Assembly (NCBI RefSeq): GCF_037975245.1
Contig: NC_092583.1
Location: 2,256,764 to 2,320,763, forward strand
Direction of reading: 5' to 3'
Length of the DNA: 64,000 bases
Origin: Apostichopus japonicus
Taxonomy: Eukaryota; Echinodermata; Holothuroidea; Aspidochirotida; Stichopodidae
Positions 1 to 13,100 of this stretch are shown piece by piece (the stretch's first letter is position 1; each line of letters starts with the position of its first letter). The notes beneath the pieces are model-generated. The model was not told where the DNA came from. It did not search any database and saw only the letters and a program-made list of their open reading frames with translations. Made by a program: the position numbers and the translations under genes.

Positions 1-508
1 AACGTATCGTTCACATGGGAAGCCGTCACCTTCGGAAATGAAATATCCCCGTCCAGCTCATCTTGGGAGAATGCTGGAAATAGGGCAAAAGAAATAAAAA
101 AGATTAAAAAATTGAATAAACTGACATGTACGCAACTCTCTACATTTTTTTCACAAGTATCTTGCTCCTCAAAATGTTATCACCCAAGGATACAAATATT
201 GAGCTAATAGTTTTTTTACAAAAAACCATATTTGAATATCTGACCTTGCTCTAGCTTAGAATTATTTCACTTGTCCAAACTTTACTCAGGAATTAAGTGG
301 GTTGAAAGGTAAACAGTGACCTTGGTGCTGAAGAGTGCTTTGTCGGTGGCAGTAAAATGATGAGTCATAATTTTGGTACATTGTGTGACCATATTTGCAG
401 TATTATTTGGTCATCTAGCATATTTTGGAGGTAATCCTGATGATTCATATTCAAGAGCATCATGTTGTAATATAGTAATTGTTTGCTATGTACAGTAAAG
501 TAATTGTA
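1..508. other. Intergenic, nothing recognised
   Basis: AT-rich unique DNA; no splice-able conserved reading frame or repeat ends seen. Confidence 0.5.
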
Positions 509-542
509 GGGTGGGTGGGGGTGGGGGTGGGGGTGGGGGAGG
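509..542 (+). repeat. G-rich tract, quadruplex-prone
   Basis: Six consecutive runs of three to five G separated by single T (GGGTGGGTGGGGGTGGGGG and on), followed by GAGG. It easily satisfies the G3+N1-7 quadruplex rule. Confidence 0.85.
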
Positions 543-585
543 ATGAATTTTAAACAACATCCCAACCAACCCATCCTTTCCACCA

Positions 586-862
586 TTCCATACACACACA
601 CATACATACACACACATACACACATGTTGGTTTTACATTCCAACCGAGGACCCCATTGTATTTTCCATTGTTCAAATCCACGTACCCTAACCTTAACAAT
701 ACCCCATACAATAGAAATTCTTCCGAGGACGTGATGATTCTTTAGAAATTACAACCGAGGACCTGGAATTCTTTTGTTCATGTCCTCGGTCAGATAGAAA
801 AACAAACGCATACATACATACACACATACACCCATACATGAGCACACACACACAATTACACT
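586..862. repeat. (CA)n microsatellites enclosing a GTCCTCGGT inverted-repeat unit
   Basis: CA-rich arrays (about 590-628 and 808-852) flank three copies of CCGAGGAC (644-651, 723-730, 755-762) and one inverted copy GTCCTCGGT (782-790). Loose similarity to 55935-56055 (ACATTCCGACTGAGGAC, then TTGTTCAGACCCTGGTACCC) suggests a dispersed repeat. Confidence 0.5.
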
Positions 863-1268
863 AATGGAATCATTCTTTGACAAAGTATGGACAGTATGTC
901 GACCCAGCAGGAAATTGACTTTTGACAAAGGGTTGCCACAATCATTAAATAATCACAGTCTAAGCTATCCGGTAATTAAAGACAGAAATGATGTAAGGAA
1001 GTGGCAATGCAACACGTACCGACCCAGAGCCATTAATGATTTTTCAGGGGTACCTCAAGAATAAACATGATAATGTTATAACAGACGGATCGTTTACTGT
1101 TCACCTTCCCTTTCGAAAAGTGCAGCAAGTCGGGGGCAGGAACGTAACATGTAAGTCGATTAAAAAACTCCTAGGTCGACATTTTCTTACTTTCGACAAA
1201 GAGGATGTCTACACTAAACATCCTCCAATGATTATTTCCTCACAAGAAGTGATCACCTCAATCCAAAT

Positions 1269-1463
1269 ATGCAAACGAAAGGTTCAAAGTCATCTTTCTC
1301 TAGTCATGTTCTCGTACTAACAAAGTCACATATGGAGATTGTTCGTTCAGTGCAGCAGGTCCTAAATTCTCTTCCACATGATCACTTGAGAAATATCACA
1401 TCCATTGACACTTTTAAGAAGCATTCGAACACTTATCTTTTTAGGCTTGAGTATGGGCATTAA
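1269..1463 (+). pseudogene. Non-LTR retrotransposon ORF2 C-terminal scrap
   Basis: The frame ends VLNSLPHDHLRNITSIDTFK, then NTYLF, before TAA. This matches the conserved tail of CR1/L2/Jockey-type reverse transcriptases (W-N-x-L-P, S-x-x-x-F-K, T-x-L-F). The tryptophan is replaced by leucine. No reverse-transcriptase motifs are found upstream, so it is a dead 5'-truncated copy. Adjoining frames 864-1320 may be older parts but are unrecognised. Confidence 0.6.
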
Positions 1464-2290
1464 TCTTATTCATTGTTTTATTCACATTACTGTGCCCATT
1501 TTTATATTCATTATTGTGGTTTATAACCCTGTCTTATATCATTTTTTACTTTTATTGCTGTTGTTATTACTTTTAGGTTTTCGTAAGTTTGGTAATTTTA
1601 TTTTCCAGGTATTGGTTCTTTTGTACAGTGCTCTTGAGCATGTTCTATTTCATGATAACAACACTTTAATATATGGTATTTATTATTTTTTATTTATCAT
1701 GTACTAATAATGTTGCTCTACACACAATGTGCACTCATCCTTGAGACTGCAGTATCAGACCTTTTGGGGGGGGGGGGCACATACTGCACCTTTGGGGGGG
1801 AGGAGGGGAGCACATGTACTACATTCACTGTGCATAGTCTCTTAAATACTGCGGTTACGTACTGTAGACGATACCACCCTTACACAGTTAACAGACAGGC
1901 ACAATCGTTTTGTTATTAATCGAGGCACAATCATTTTGTTATTAAGTACAATACATCCTTGTCAGTTGTTTTACAAGCTGAGGTACAATGGTGCTTTATT
2001 ATGTGTGATATTCTACTCATCGCTACTCTTTGGCCAAACTATTACTATACACTAATTTGCAAAGATGTAAAAACCATCTAAAAATAAATAAAAAATATAT
2101 ATATTTTTGTCTGTTTTTTGTGTGTGCAGAGACCTCGCACAAGTTTTGAAAACTTTGTATTAAACCTGGCCCCCCCCCCCCCCCTTGCGCCAGTGCTTGA
2201 GCCAGTGAGCTTGTAGCAATTTATGCCTTGGTCCTGCTGCCATGTTGGCTATATACTTTAGCAAAGGATCCATTGGAGTTACAGTAAGAA
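1464..2290. other. Intergenic with poly-G/poly-C tracts
   Basis: Poly-G (1765-1776, 1795-1801) and poly-C (2168-2184) tracts and AT-rich unique DNA. No gene. Confidence 0.5.
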
Positions 2291-2525
2291 TAATCATAAT
2301 AATAAATGATACTAATATAAGCGCCAAATCAGTAGACAAAAGTCACTGCTCAAGGCGTTTTTCAAAGAAAGCAGATTAATTTACAAAAGAACAAGTGAAA
2401 AGATGGGTCTTATGTAGACTTTTGAAGGTAGAAAGTTTAGAGCATGTTCGAATGTGATCTGGTAACTTGTTCCAGAGATAAGAGCCAGAGTATTTGAAGC
2501 TACTGTAACCATACAGTAGGTCTTC
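2291..2525 (+). repeat. SINE-like dispersed repeat (GCGCCAAATC family)
   Basis: Contains ATAAGCGCCAAATCAGT, GCTCAAGGCGTTTTTCA, AGATGGGTCTTATGTAGACT and GTAACTTGTTCCAGAG in order. This module order also occurs in diverged form at 30655-30870 (TATATAGCACTC, CCAAAGCGCTTCACAA, GTTCCACAGTTTGGCAG). It is a repeat style common in marine invertebrate genomes. Borders are approximate. Confidence 0.5.
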
Positions 2526-4583
2526 AAGCGTGGTTTACACTGTACTCGCACTGTAATCTATTGACATGGTGCATTATCAAGCATCACATCCCCTGAAGAC
2601 ACCATCTATTTTCAATCATTCTTCAGGTCCTGTTTTCCCCTTTTCTGTGAAACACTTCAAATAAAAGTCAAGTGTAAAAAAGTGACATATAAATCCAATC
2701 TTCAAATATTTGAAACTGATAAGAAAGGTTTTATAGACCGTAGGGTTAGGTTTAAAAAGAAAAAGAAATTTAAGCGGTTTTGATTTAAAGGTCAGGTTAG
2801 GGTTTACCTGGAGCATGATTCATTTGTATTATACACACATATCCAAAGTTAACCTGAAAACAAGATTTGTTTGTACAATATGAAATTGAGACCGATAGGA
2901 CCTGAGTCACTATAAGTAGGAGTCTTTGAAACACTAGATGTACTCATTCGGTAAACACAGATAAAAAACTGCCTGCTTCCAAAGAGACTATCACAGAGGT
3001 CATAAGGTCTAAATACCTTCAAGTATGACAATTTAAACAATTGTAGGAAAACACATTTTTTTTTTAACATTTATTTTCATGTGACTACATTTATACAGTT
3101 CTGATCTATATTATGGCATTATCTCTTTCCTGTACAGCACGTGCTTAAGGACATCCGTTGTAGGCCCGGAAACTTTTTGGCAGGCTGAAAAATTGCTCAA
3201 AGTTTTTCAAAAGTCATTTCCTGGCAGTTTCATTCCTTCACATTATAGTCACCAGATATTAGACAATAAATGACCTCAGTGAGACAAAAAAAAACTTTAC
3301 CTTTGATGATGCCCAGTAAAGTCATTGTTGAAGTTTATAAAAAGCGACCATTATTTGACTTTCTATCATATTTTTGGACAAAACCCATTGATCCAATTAA
3401 TTAGCTTGATAAACTTTAGTTGACATAACCTTTGAAAGTAGTAGTTTGAGGTTTTGGTCAACCAAATTTGTGGCAATTTTTCCCAAATTTAATTCAAAGG
3501 AAGATAGATTCAACGAAGTAACAGTAATACTAATGAATGATTAACGACTGTTTCCATTCAAAACTGAAAATTTTGTCGTTCAGACAATTCTTTTCAGATT
3601 AGTACATGCTTCAAATTACATAAAACAATTGAAAACTGGTGATTTTTTTTGCTCCATTTAACTTTAGGCATAAAAGTTGACTAGATATATACAGTCAAGC
3701 TTAAAACCTGCACACAACTGTTGTAGGAATTTACATATTAACATTTGTACTAATTGTGTATAACAACAACATTTTGAAAGTGTTAAAAAATAACAAAATG
3801 CTTCATTTTTTTCTTCAAATTAAGCGTTTAGAAGATAGATTTGAAACTTTGTTCCAGCTGTGGATTGTGTGTGACATTTCAAACGAGGGGGGGGGGGGGG
3901 TGCGGGAGAGAGCAGGGAGTGCAAATCCAGCTGGTTGGTACAGCTGGGAAGGCTTATTACATACATGTACTCTGGTCACGAGAGTCTCTCAAGTACCGAG
4001 ACTCTGAGAGAAGCCTCAAAGAATCGTAAAGATCACGTATCTCTCCTAGAAATGTTCAAACAAGTTACATCTGTTCCTCCCTGTCTAAGGTAAGAATCCA
4101 TAACCTCCCTCCTCCTTTATTGACCTCTCCTTGGCAAAGATCAATAAATACCCTGACTGCAAGGATACAGGGCATGCATGTGTATGTCTGTATATTCTTC
4201 AATCACTGAGAAATCCTTTTCTGCTCAAGGTGTCTGAAAGGTTTTGTTTGAAGTGGTAAAGCTATTCATCACCAACACAAAACTTGTTTTCAAGAGAGCA
4301 TTCATGGGGGGAGGGATTCATCTAACTCCCCCCTTTATGATCTAAACAAAAGGTGAGCTATGTTTCACTGGGTTAAGTAGCTTAAGGAGAGGTGAGAAGA
4401 GGGCTCTTCAAGAACTGTCTGCAGGTAACAAGTCTCACCTGTAGTAACTGGTTAACACAAAGAACTCACACTCACTCCAGTACTCCTGAGCATTTGAAAA
4501 ATACAATGTGCAAGCAATTTTTTTTTTGGAATAGTTTTTTGGTCTGTGTGCAATATCTAAGTATATGTAATATTAAACTGTTG

Positions 4584-4587
<4 letters not shown>
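2526..4587. other. Intergenic, nothing coding recognised
   Basis: Mostly unique AT-rich DNA. Poly-G at 3888-3900 inside a short open frame. No repeat ends or exons seen. Confidence 0.5.

Positions 4588-4628
<41 letters not shown>
4588..4628. repeat. (TA)n microsatellite
   Basis: About 20 uninterrupted TA units. Confidence 0.95.
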
Positions 4629-4631
<3 letters not shown>

Positions 4632-5870
4632 GCTGCTGTTATGTTACCCTTGTATAGCAATTTCTGCAAATTATGTATCTCCCTGGAATGCAAAACCTAT
4701 GAAATGCCCCCATCTGAAGAATTCCTGTAAACATTGTTAATCACAAACCTATTAAATCTCTCCTCTTTTTATCTTGCGATCATTTTGAACCAATCTGTGA
4801 CATATTGTCAGAGGATATTAGAGCCTTTTTCAAATCATTTCTGTTGCATTTATCGTATAGAAAGGAGATAGGCTTTAATATCAACCTTTTCATCGAAGAA
4901 AGCAAGTATTGGATTTACCTGGGTGAGAAAACTTCCATGTCTCTTTGATCTGTCACAAACATAGTTCTATTTTTAGCCTTTCATGAAACTTAAAATAATT
5001 TTTTTTCCTCGAATATCAACCATTTTATAAGTATCAACTAATCTGTTTATGGGACTTTCTAGAGCAACAAGACATGTCTTTGTGAGACTTGAGAGATGTC
5101 AGGGAACTAACAAAAGTGTATTCAGGGACACCAAGATGTCAAACATTTGACCTCTATGGAGTTATGGAAATGATACCCACCACTTGAAGTTTTATCTCTT
5201 GAGTAAACTGTATACTTGCGTGCACCTGCCATAGCATAAGAGCTTAACATTGTTGAGTTACATTTGGCATTTAAGTCCGCAGCATACATTGAAATACCAA
5301 AAGCAAACTTAACAGACAGGCATGTCTATGTTGGTGTTAAAACAGATTTACCCACAACAAAAGATGTTAAGGTTATACCCTTGCAGGGCTTTCCAGGGTG
5401 AAAAAACATGGAGAAAATGATCTTGCCCAAATATCAGTGATTTTTTTCCCCAAGGACAAAGGGAAACCATAGTAAGAAAAAAAAACAACAAGTTTGAATG
5501 AAAATCCACACTGTTTACGCCTGAACTGTAAATATATATGTTTTTTCTAAATTTGAGGAGGTGCGAAAAGTATTGCATCAAGCACCATTTCTTCCACTAT
5601 TTCAATGTCAACACCCTATTAATCTGTCTTGACCAAGAGATGTTGAGGATATAGCGTAAAACTAGACATTTTACTGACATAGTATTTTGACCTTGGCCAC
5701 AGATGGCTAGAAAACTGATCCAGGATTAGAGAGAAAGGAAAAGGATAGGAAAAGAGGGGGTGGGCATGGGGTGGGGAGGGGGAAGGCAAAACGGGAAGGG
5801 AAAGGCTTAGTGCCTTTCGGCATCGTAATCAAATAATGAGACCGGTTTTCCGCAGGTAAACTAGAGCTCC
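4629..5870. other. Intergenic, nothing coding recognised
   Basis: Unique AT-rich DNA with a G-rich stretch at 5755-5783 (GAGGGGGTGGGCATGGGGTG and on). Confidence 0.5.
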
Positions 5871-5874
5871 TTAT

Positions 5875-6234
5875 AGGTCGTGAAGACTCGGGCACAAAGA
5901 AACATCTCATGCCGGTAATCTGAACTAGTTTCGAATGAGGTGTAACAGAAGTGTTAGACACCACCATCTATCCCAGAAAATAAACACACAGCTTGCTACC
6001 GTCGGTAATTAGACACTTAGTATACAGTCAATACATACAGCTACCGTCTATACCCACAACACAGTGTACATAGCAGCGAAGGACATCTCAGGTCTAGAGA
6101 TAAAAGATAACAAGGTACCACGTTTCATTACTGTCTGCATTTGGTAGCGACAAGAAGAAAACTTCACTTGCAAGCAACGGAAAGTTAACTTTTTCAGAGC
6201 GCGGCACGCGGTTTGGAGCGAGTCTTCAATGCCT
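5875..6234. mobile_element. TTAW-flanked MITE, copy 1 (360 bp)
   Basis: Left end AGGTCGTGAAGACTCG; right end reads CGAGTCTTCAATGCCT, its imperfect inverse. Flanked on both sides by TTAT (5871-5874, 6235-6238). Copies 2 and 3 lie at 32192-32543 and 53227-53590 in the same orientation. The interior has shared blocks such as TTTCGAATGAGGTGTAACAG and TGCTACCGTCGGTAATTAG. No coding capacity. Confidence 0.85.
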
Positions 6235-6238
6235 TTAT

Positions 6239-8175
6239 ATACTTGGTCAACCTGCAGGTAGCAGCTTCCTTGCGCTACTGTGCTTCCTACTTTTCGGGTA
6301 CAGACCCCGTAACGTTGTCTGACCGCTTGAATATTGTATTTCTTTCCTATGGGGATTAATCACAAACCATTTGTTTCCTGTATGGTCACACCAAAAACAA
6401 AAGAAGAAGGTAATTCCCATTAAAGATCCAGAAAGCCACAGGATGTCGACAAGACAAAGCTGCACAGCAATTCTGGTTGGAGTGGTTTATTGCTACAAGC
6501 TTTTAAAACTCTGGGTGTTACATCGAATGATGAAGGGAGGTCTTTGGACCGGCGGGGTCTGGTCATAGAGGGCGCGCGCAGTGTTAAAATGGTTACCGGT
6601 TAACTTGAGACACGGTAGACATGAGGTTGTGAAGAAACAGGTAAGCGAGGAGCGAAGGAAATTAAGTAATGTCACTTATTGCTTGCAAACTCTAATGACA
6701 ATTATGGAATACAAAAATATATATATTCCTTTTTTGATATCATCATGTCTGTGCACGAGCCTAGAGTAACCCGAGGGTGATTCTTGTCGAAAACTCACTG
6801 ACGGCGGCAGGGTGGCTACGTATGCACCGTGAAACAGTTTGAAATAAAAAGAAAAAACATCACAGGTAACTGCACCCATCTACTGACAAGAATTTAATTC
6901 ACTGACTGGTCAAAGCTAGTTATATTATGTACCTGTAGGTCAGTGAATAACTAGCCTGTCACATACATTCAGAATAATAAATATGGAAAAACAAACACAC
7001 ACACACACATATACACACATACACAATAAGAAAAGAAACAACACACACATAATCTCTCCAGAGAACAAACACAAAGTCTGTTATAAACATCACAGAGTAA
7101 AGGCTCCACTGAGAGCTGTGTGCAATATTTCTTGTCGGGAATAATGATCCCGACAATTCAGCTTATTATAGGAGTCCATACGTCCATCTTGTGTAATTTC
7201 ATCATTGTCTGAATATATGAACATGTATGCAACATGTACATACGTACGTACGTGTGCGTGTATGTATGAATCTATGTATCTATATATGTATGTATGTTGA
7301 TCAAACTGATTTAAAGACACCTACCCACCGTCCTACATCATAAATTCTCTTTGTTTCTACCTATGAAGTGTATTGAGTGGTTAATACTTATATAATTAAT
7401 TATACAGAACTTGATTTGATCCCCAAAATTTCATCACCGTGATTCAGACACTTTTTGCCAGAGATGCAAAGTGAGAAGATTTCCTTTGTTTACTTTCATT
7501 TCGATGTAAAATGGATATATAAAATGGGAATCAATTTAATATTATGGAAATTGATATAATATGAAAATAAACTTGGGTTCTAAGATCAAACACTAAAACA
7601 AAATGTTTTGATGGGATGTTCGTCATATGGGATTTTAGTCACATGGGATATATAGCACTGAAAACTCAAGGAGCTGCTGACTTAGATGTTAATAATATTT
7701 GCATTGCTGACCTCATAAAAAAAATGGTTTTGGATTTGTCAGGGCTAAAGTGATTCCTCTACATTTTCAAAACAGCCAGTATGAAAGAAAAAAAATAAAA
7801 TAATATATGTAGGCTAAGAACAAAAGTCTGCTGTTCCGTATGTTCGAGACTTCAGGCAAAATATATATATATACCATGAACTGTACATTGTGAATAGATA
7901 TATACATGTTTACTGTAGTATTTGATAGAATAAAAGACTGGTGGTATGACAAAATAAGATCATTAAATGACGAAATCCAGGTTAGTTCATGTCGCCATCT
8001 GGTGATGATCGTCACGGCCTGCCATAGTTGTGAACCAACCGGATCAGACTGACCATGTTTCCATGAACAACAACCGCAACCTTTTGGCTCCAGGATGTAG
8101 TATTGCTACTGGGAATGATAGAGAGATCTGTGTACATTTACCTACTGTACAGTACAGTTACACAAATCCTTCAGC

Positions 8176-8178
<3 letters not shown>
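6239..8178. other. Intergenic, simple repeats only
   Basis: (CA)n near 6990-7025, a TGTATG-rich stretch 7224-7300, and otherwise unique AT-rich DNA. No gene. Confidence 0.5.

Positions 8179-8209
<31 letters not shown>
8179..8209. repeat. (TA)n microsatellite
   Basis: About 15 TA units. Confidence 0.95.
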
Positions 8210-8211
<2 letters not shown>

Positions 8212-9699
8212 CAGAACCAAACAACCTCAATTCGTGGCTGTAGACTCGATCGAGTCAGGGGGGGGGGGTGGGAACGATACCGCATAGGTGAATTGGCAGG
8301 AAACCAACTACCAACGTACATAACCGAATAAAGTGACCCAATGGAATCAATCACAGGAAACGAACACCCAGTGACCTTGCAAGGCAAACAGCACTTGAGT
8401 AATTAAACAGAAACAACGACTGTCAGATCGGAAGTCGAGATTCATGTCTTCGACAGCCTGGTTTTTGATCAATTTTGATTTCTTGATGACAGTAGTATAG
8501 CCCACTGTACTGTACCACGTCCATTTGGCTAGTGACTTATATACTGTATATCCCGATATATGATAGACTAATGTTCTTGGATAGTCATCGTATAGTACAG
8601 GGGAATGTTTCCTGAGAGCGCTCCTAGCAAACAAACAAAAACGATTCTGATTAAAGTTTTTTACTTCAGCAATACGTAGGAGATAAAAACCCAACAAGGA
8701 CGCCATTCGAGATGTCGTACGGATACAAAAATGTTTGTCCGTGACAAACATGTGCACTATCTACATCTGCAAATTGAGACTAATCAGAAACCGTTAATTA
8801 TGGAAGCAAATCAAGAAGAGACAAAACCCCTTTGTTCTATAAAACAAAACACTGATTACGGTTTGACTCGACTAAAAGCAGACACTGGCAAACACTTAAT
8901 CCCTCAAGTTCATGATGCAGTACAGTATAGTGTATATCAAGTAGTCCTGCTCTGCCTCCTCTCATTCTCTCCTTACCCCTTTCTCCCTCCCAACCCCCCC
9001 ACCCACCCCCTCCCCTCTTTCCCACCCATTCCTATGCCCGCTTCATTGCCATACTCTACCAAGTAGTACTTACAATAAAACACCATCTCACAGAACATAA
9101 TATTAACAACTACTGTATATACAGTAGCAGCAGGTAATAAATCCCAATAAATATGCGCACCTATTCTATCTAGCACATTTTCTAGCTATAAGCACACCAT
9201 CCAGTCTGATCAGTACAAGCTACGCACTTGCTTTACAATACTGTGCACATTAATACACTCTTTATTACATATCCTCTCTTTGTACCATTCAATGAAGGTT
9301 GGTTTTTCTAGGCATTTTTTTTTTTTTTATATTGCTGCCTTGTTTTGCATTAACATGTTCTAGCATACATACATACTAACACATCATCTATGTCAATACG
9401 ACCAATACAGGGCCTCCTCCCAATTTCTATTAATCGCAGCTCTAGCAAGCCTGTGCTTTCCCCTCTCATCATATCAGCAGACCGGTCCCAAAACACCCAC
9501 CCACCCAACCCCCCAAATGTAGTTTGAGACAGCGGCTATGATACTTGGACATTTTACAGGCACTTACAAAATAGATCTATAAATCTGATAATCCTCTCCA
9601 GATGGAAGGTCTCTCTCTCTCTAAGCAGAGAGCAGTTTTTTTTTTTGCTTAAATCTGCAGGCAAAGTGAGTGGAAAGAGTCAAGCCCATAAATCAATAT
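8210..9699. other. Intergenic, nothing coding recognised
   Basis: Poly-G at 8260-8268, a C-rich quadruplex-prone (opposite strand) stretch 8966-9035, (CT)n at 9612-9621. A 136-residue minus-strand frame at 8757-8347 shows no family features. Confidence 0.5.
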
Positions 9700-10110
9700 T
9701 GCTTCTCTCAGCACTCAAGCCAATTATGATAGCAGTTTCTGAGTAAAATGAAAGCAGGCAGGCAGGCAAGGTAGTTCCTACTACTACTACTAATGGACCT
9801 GATTATTATGTAGTCAGGCCTGTGAAGTTTCAACCCCTCGATGGATGTCAGTACCGACTTCAAACAGAGTGTTGAATGGGAACGGCTACCGAGCTAACAC
9901 AAAATCAATACAATCTATGCATCGCCCAATCGATAATTGAACAATGCTGTCTAAATTAGGGATGTAATTAGTAACATAGACTAAACAAGGTGACAAGATT
10001 AATGAACGGCATCGGTGCAAGTATTAAAACTGTAATTGCATTAATGTTACGACTGGAAAGTCTTAAGACTTTACAGGCGAATGACAGACTTAATCGTACA
10101 GAAATGTCTT
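9700..10110. promoter_or_regulatory. Candidate conserved non-coding block
   Basis: Unusually even, repeat-free sequence dense in homeobox-like TAATTA/TAATTG/ATTA words, an AACAATG Sox-like site and an ATCGAT palindrome (for example 9918-9990 and 10020-10050). The style is typical of developmental enhancers. This rests on composition alone. Confidence 0.25.
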
Positions 10111-13100
10111 TCAAAAAATAAGAAAGGAGAGGGCTTGGAACAGCTTACAGTAACTTTAAAGAATAAAATGAAAACTGGCAGGGAAAAAATATTAAAAAAA
10201 CATAAACATATAAACAAACAAAAACCAAAATCATAAACCCATGATGCTATTATTTATTGGCCAACACAAGTCACTTTTCACATTTTTTATGTAAAAATTG
10301 AAATATTATAATCGGTGATTATATGTGTGTTATTCAGAACTTCAGATGAAGACAACCTTAGTGACAAGGGGAGGGGTGGGGGGGTCGGGCTAACATATAT
10401 CTATTTTATGAGACATTGTTACTGAATGCGTTGATTCTGGTAATTCAGCCAAAACTTGCCTTTTAACAATTATGGCATGGTTTGCGTGCAGAGGTGAGGG
10501 GTAGGATAGGGGAGGGATAGGTACAGTAAAGGGGGCCTGGCTTGTGCCATGCAAGGTTCAATATGATTGAAATTACCTATATGGTATATCGGTGCAAGAA
10601 CCGGAATGGGTACAAAATTGAACAGGATGTCTGACACAGTGCATCAAAATCATCCAAATGTGACAATTGCCCAGACGTGTCACATTAAATACTTTAAAAA
10701 GGCAAATAATAGATCAGAAAGTTCTCCATGTACACTGTATTGTAGGCTGTTATGTTGAATTACATAAGATCACACGTGTGGACCCTAAAACACAAACTAT
10801 CCCAAAGCAAACATCAATTTCATGTTTGTCCCCCCTTTGATATTAGGTTCCCCTCTGTTACAAAATAAGCCCTTCGTTGCAGGATCGACACAATCAGCTT
10901 TGCTTGCCGACGTTGCCGTACATTAAATGCCCTAGAAAGATGAGGCATTAGTGATGGAATTCCTTTAAAATGAGGACAGCTTTGATATCCACCAAGCAAA
11001 CTTAAAACAGTCCATAAAAAGTCCATACAAATATACTAATATATACTAATATACTTTGTTCCTCGTATAATTTCATGTACTCAGACCCATGGTTTGTTTT
11101 GTGCTCACACTACAAGCCCGCCATTTTGCACCAGCGAAAGGCTTACGACCAAAAGATACCAGCAAAAGTTTCCCTCCTGATGTACTTGAACTCTTGCATT
11201 CAGAGACACACAGTTTTTCACTCCAACCAACACACAGCTAGGCCAATTAATTCAAATTAGTTCAGAAACTCATCACTGGGGAGTATTCTGTCTGCTTTAC
11301 CTGTGGCAGGTTTATAATTAAACTAGAAAGAACAGCATCCCAAAATGTGATGCAAAATGGTGAAAATTGCTGTAAAAAGTGGAAAGATGAATACAGTACT
11401 TAGCAGTTATTTTTCTATTTTTTTTTTCCCCTCTTTTACGCAGGAACCCTGTACAGTCATATTTTTTATAAGAGACCAAAATTCAGACACTTCAAATACT
11501 GCCAAGTTATGAACGCTATAAATAATTCCCTGCGTATTTAAAAACGCACAGAGATTCCAGATACACACAGCCAAACTGGCCCTGCTACACAAACTACTGT
11601 AATGATCATGCACTATGACGCTGTAGGAAGTTTTTTGTTCTTTGTTGATAAAGCGAAGTGCTTGCCGTCCGAAATAATACCAGGTCAATAAAGTCATGTG
11701 ACAGTTCTCATGCTTTCTACTGTTTGAACCTTTTTTGATTTAACCAAAACCCCTCCCTAAGTTGTTATAACTTTTACCCTCTGTTCACAAATTTAGAAAA
11801 TCAAACTGTTTGTTACGTTTTAAGTATTGCCACATCTACCTACGATAGAAGTATGGCGAGGCTTAGATTTTAAACACAATTAAATGACTATAATGAGTGA
11901 AACCTGCTTCCCCACTTGGAACAATCTCTGGGTTGACAAGAGGTGTCACCTCCCCCCCCCCCAAATAACGTGAGAACGGCTTTACAAGACGAGCCCCGAG
12001 CAAGACGGAAGATTTAAACAAAGGCCGTAAAGACAGTGTTATGTCGCAATGCAGGGTCCTTATGTATTTCTGTAAATGATACCAGCTTGTCTTTAAGTGA
12101 CTGTTCCTCTCTCTCCTTGGGGAGAAGGGAGAAAACAATAGTTTAACCACCTGAAATCGGCAAACACAATGAACCGGTCACCTCACTAGGTCCCCGCATA
12201 ATCCTTTGTTGTCATCATATCCGTCCAATGCTGTAGCCTTGTCAGTTGTTACTGTGTGTAATGGACAGAACATTGGGTTTCTATAATATCTCATGGACCT
12301 AAAATAATCTATAATCCCATTTCATCAAGGTTTCTTTTTTTTCTCTCCCCTTTTAATACCTTCTCCATGACCAAACTCACACCCCCCTTGTAATAAGGCT
12401 AATCCTATTCTTCCCGATTATGAATCTGGCCTGGCCAGTGAGTGTCAGTGACCTTCGGCTGTCATTTCCACTTTTGGTACATTAAACCCTCGATCATTGT
12501 CTTCCTGTCTGTATCAGAAATTTATTCTCCCCTCCCTTCCATTATCGCAATTAAAAGGGAGGTGAAGGCGACAAAGGAAGAGATCTCTTTTTGTGCCAGT
12601 ATGCCATGGGATCCTTCGAATCGCATCGTTGGAACAATTAAATGGAAAAAAAATTATAGATATAACATAGGTAAGTTTCTTTGTGCCTATTTAAAACCAC
12701 AAGGCATTCAATAATAATTGTAACAGTATGTAGTGTGGCTACATGGGACGTGGGAACACAGTTCACCCTACTGTGACCGTATGGCCTAGTACACATGTAA
12801 AACCTTGCACAGAACTCGCCCCCCTCACACCCCCCCCCACAGTTACCGATTAAAAGTAGATAGGCTTGAGACGAAGAAATAGTAGAGAAACTCACGCCAT
12901 CTAAAAATCTGCAAGTTGTGAGAGTAACAATTTAATCAAATAAGTACAACATTGACTCAACATTGAGTACAAACAAGCAGAGTACTGTTCTTATATTCTA
13001 GAGTCCTGTTTACCGCGTATGCGCACTAAATTCACAATATATATATATACGTCTGATACCGATTTATTTGTGCTTTTTACTGATATTTCTTCTGCCGTTA

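Noticed and set aside
8347-8757. 136-residue minus-strand open frame
   Set aside because: No domain or family pattern, no splice context, overlaps poly-G and TA tracts of a non-coding region; chance frame.
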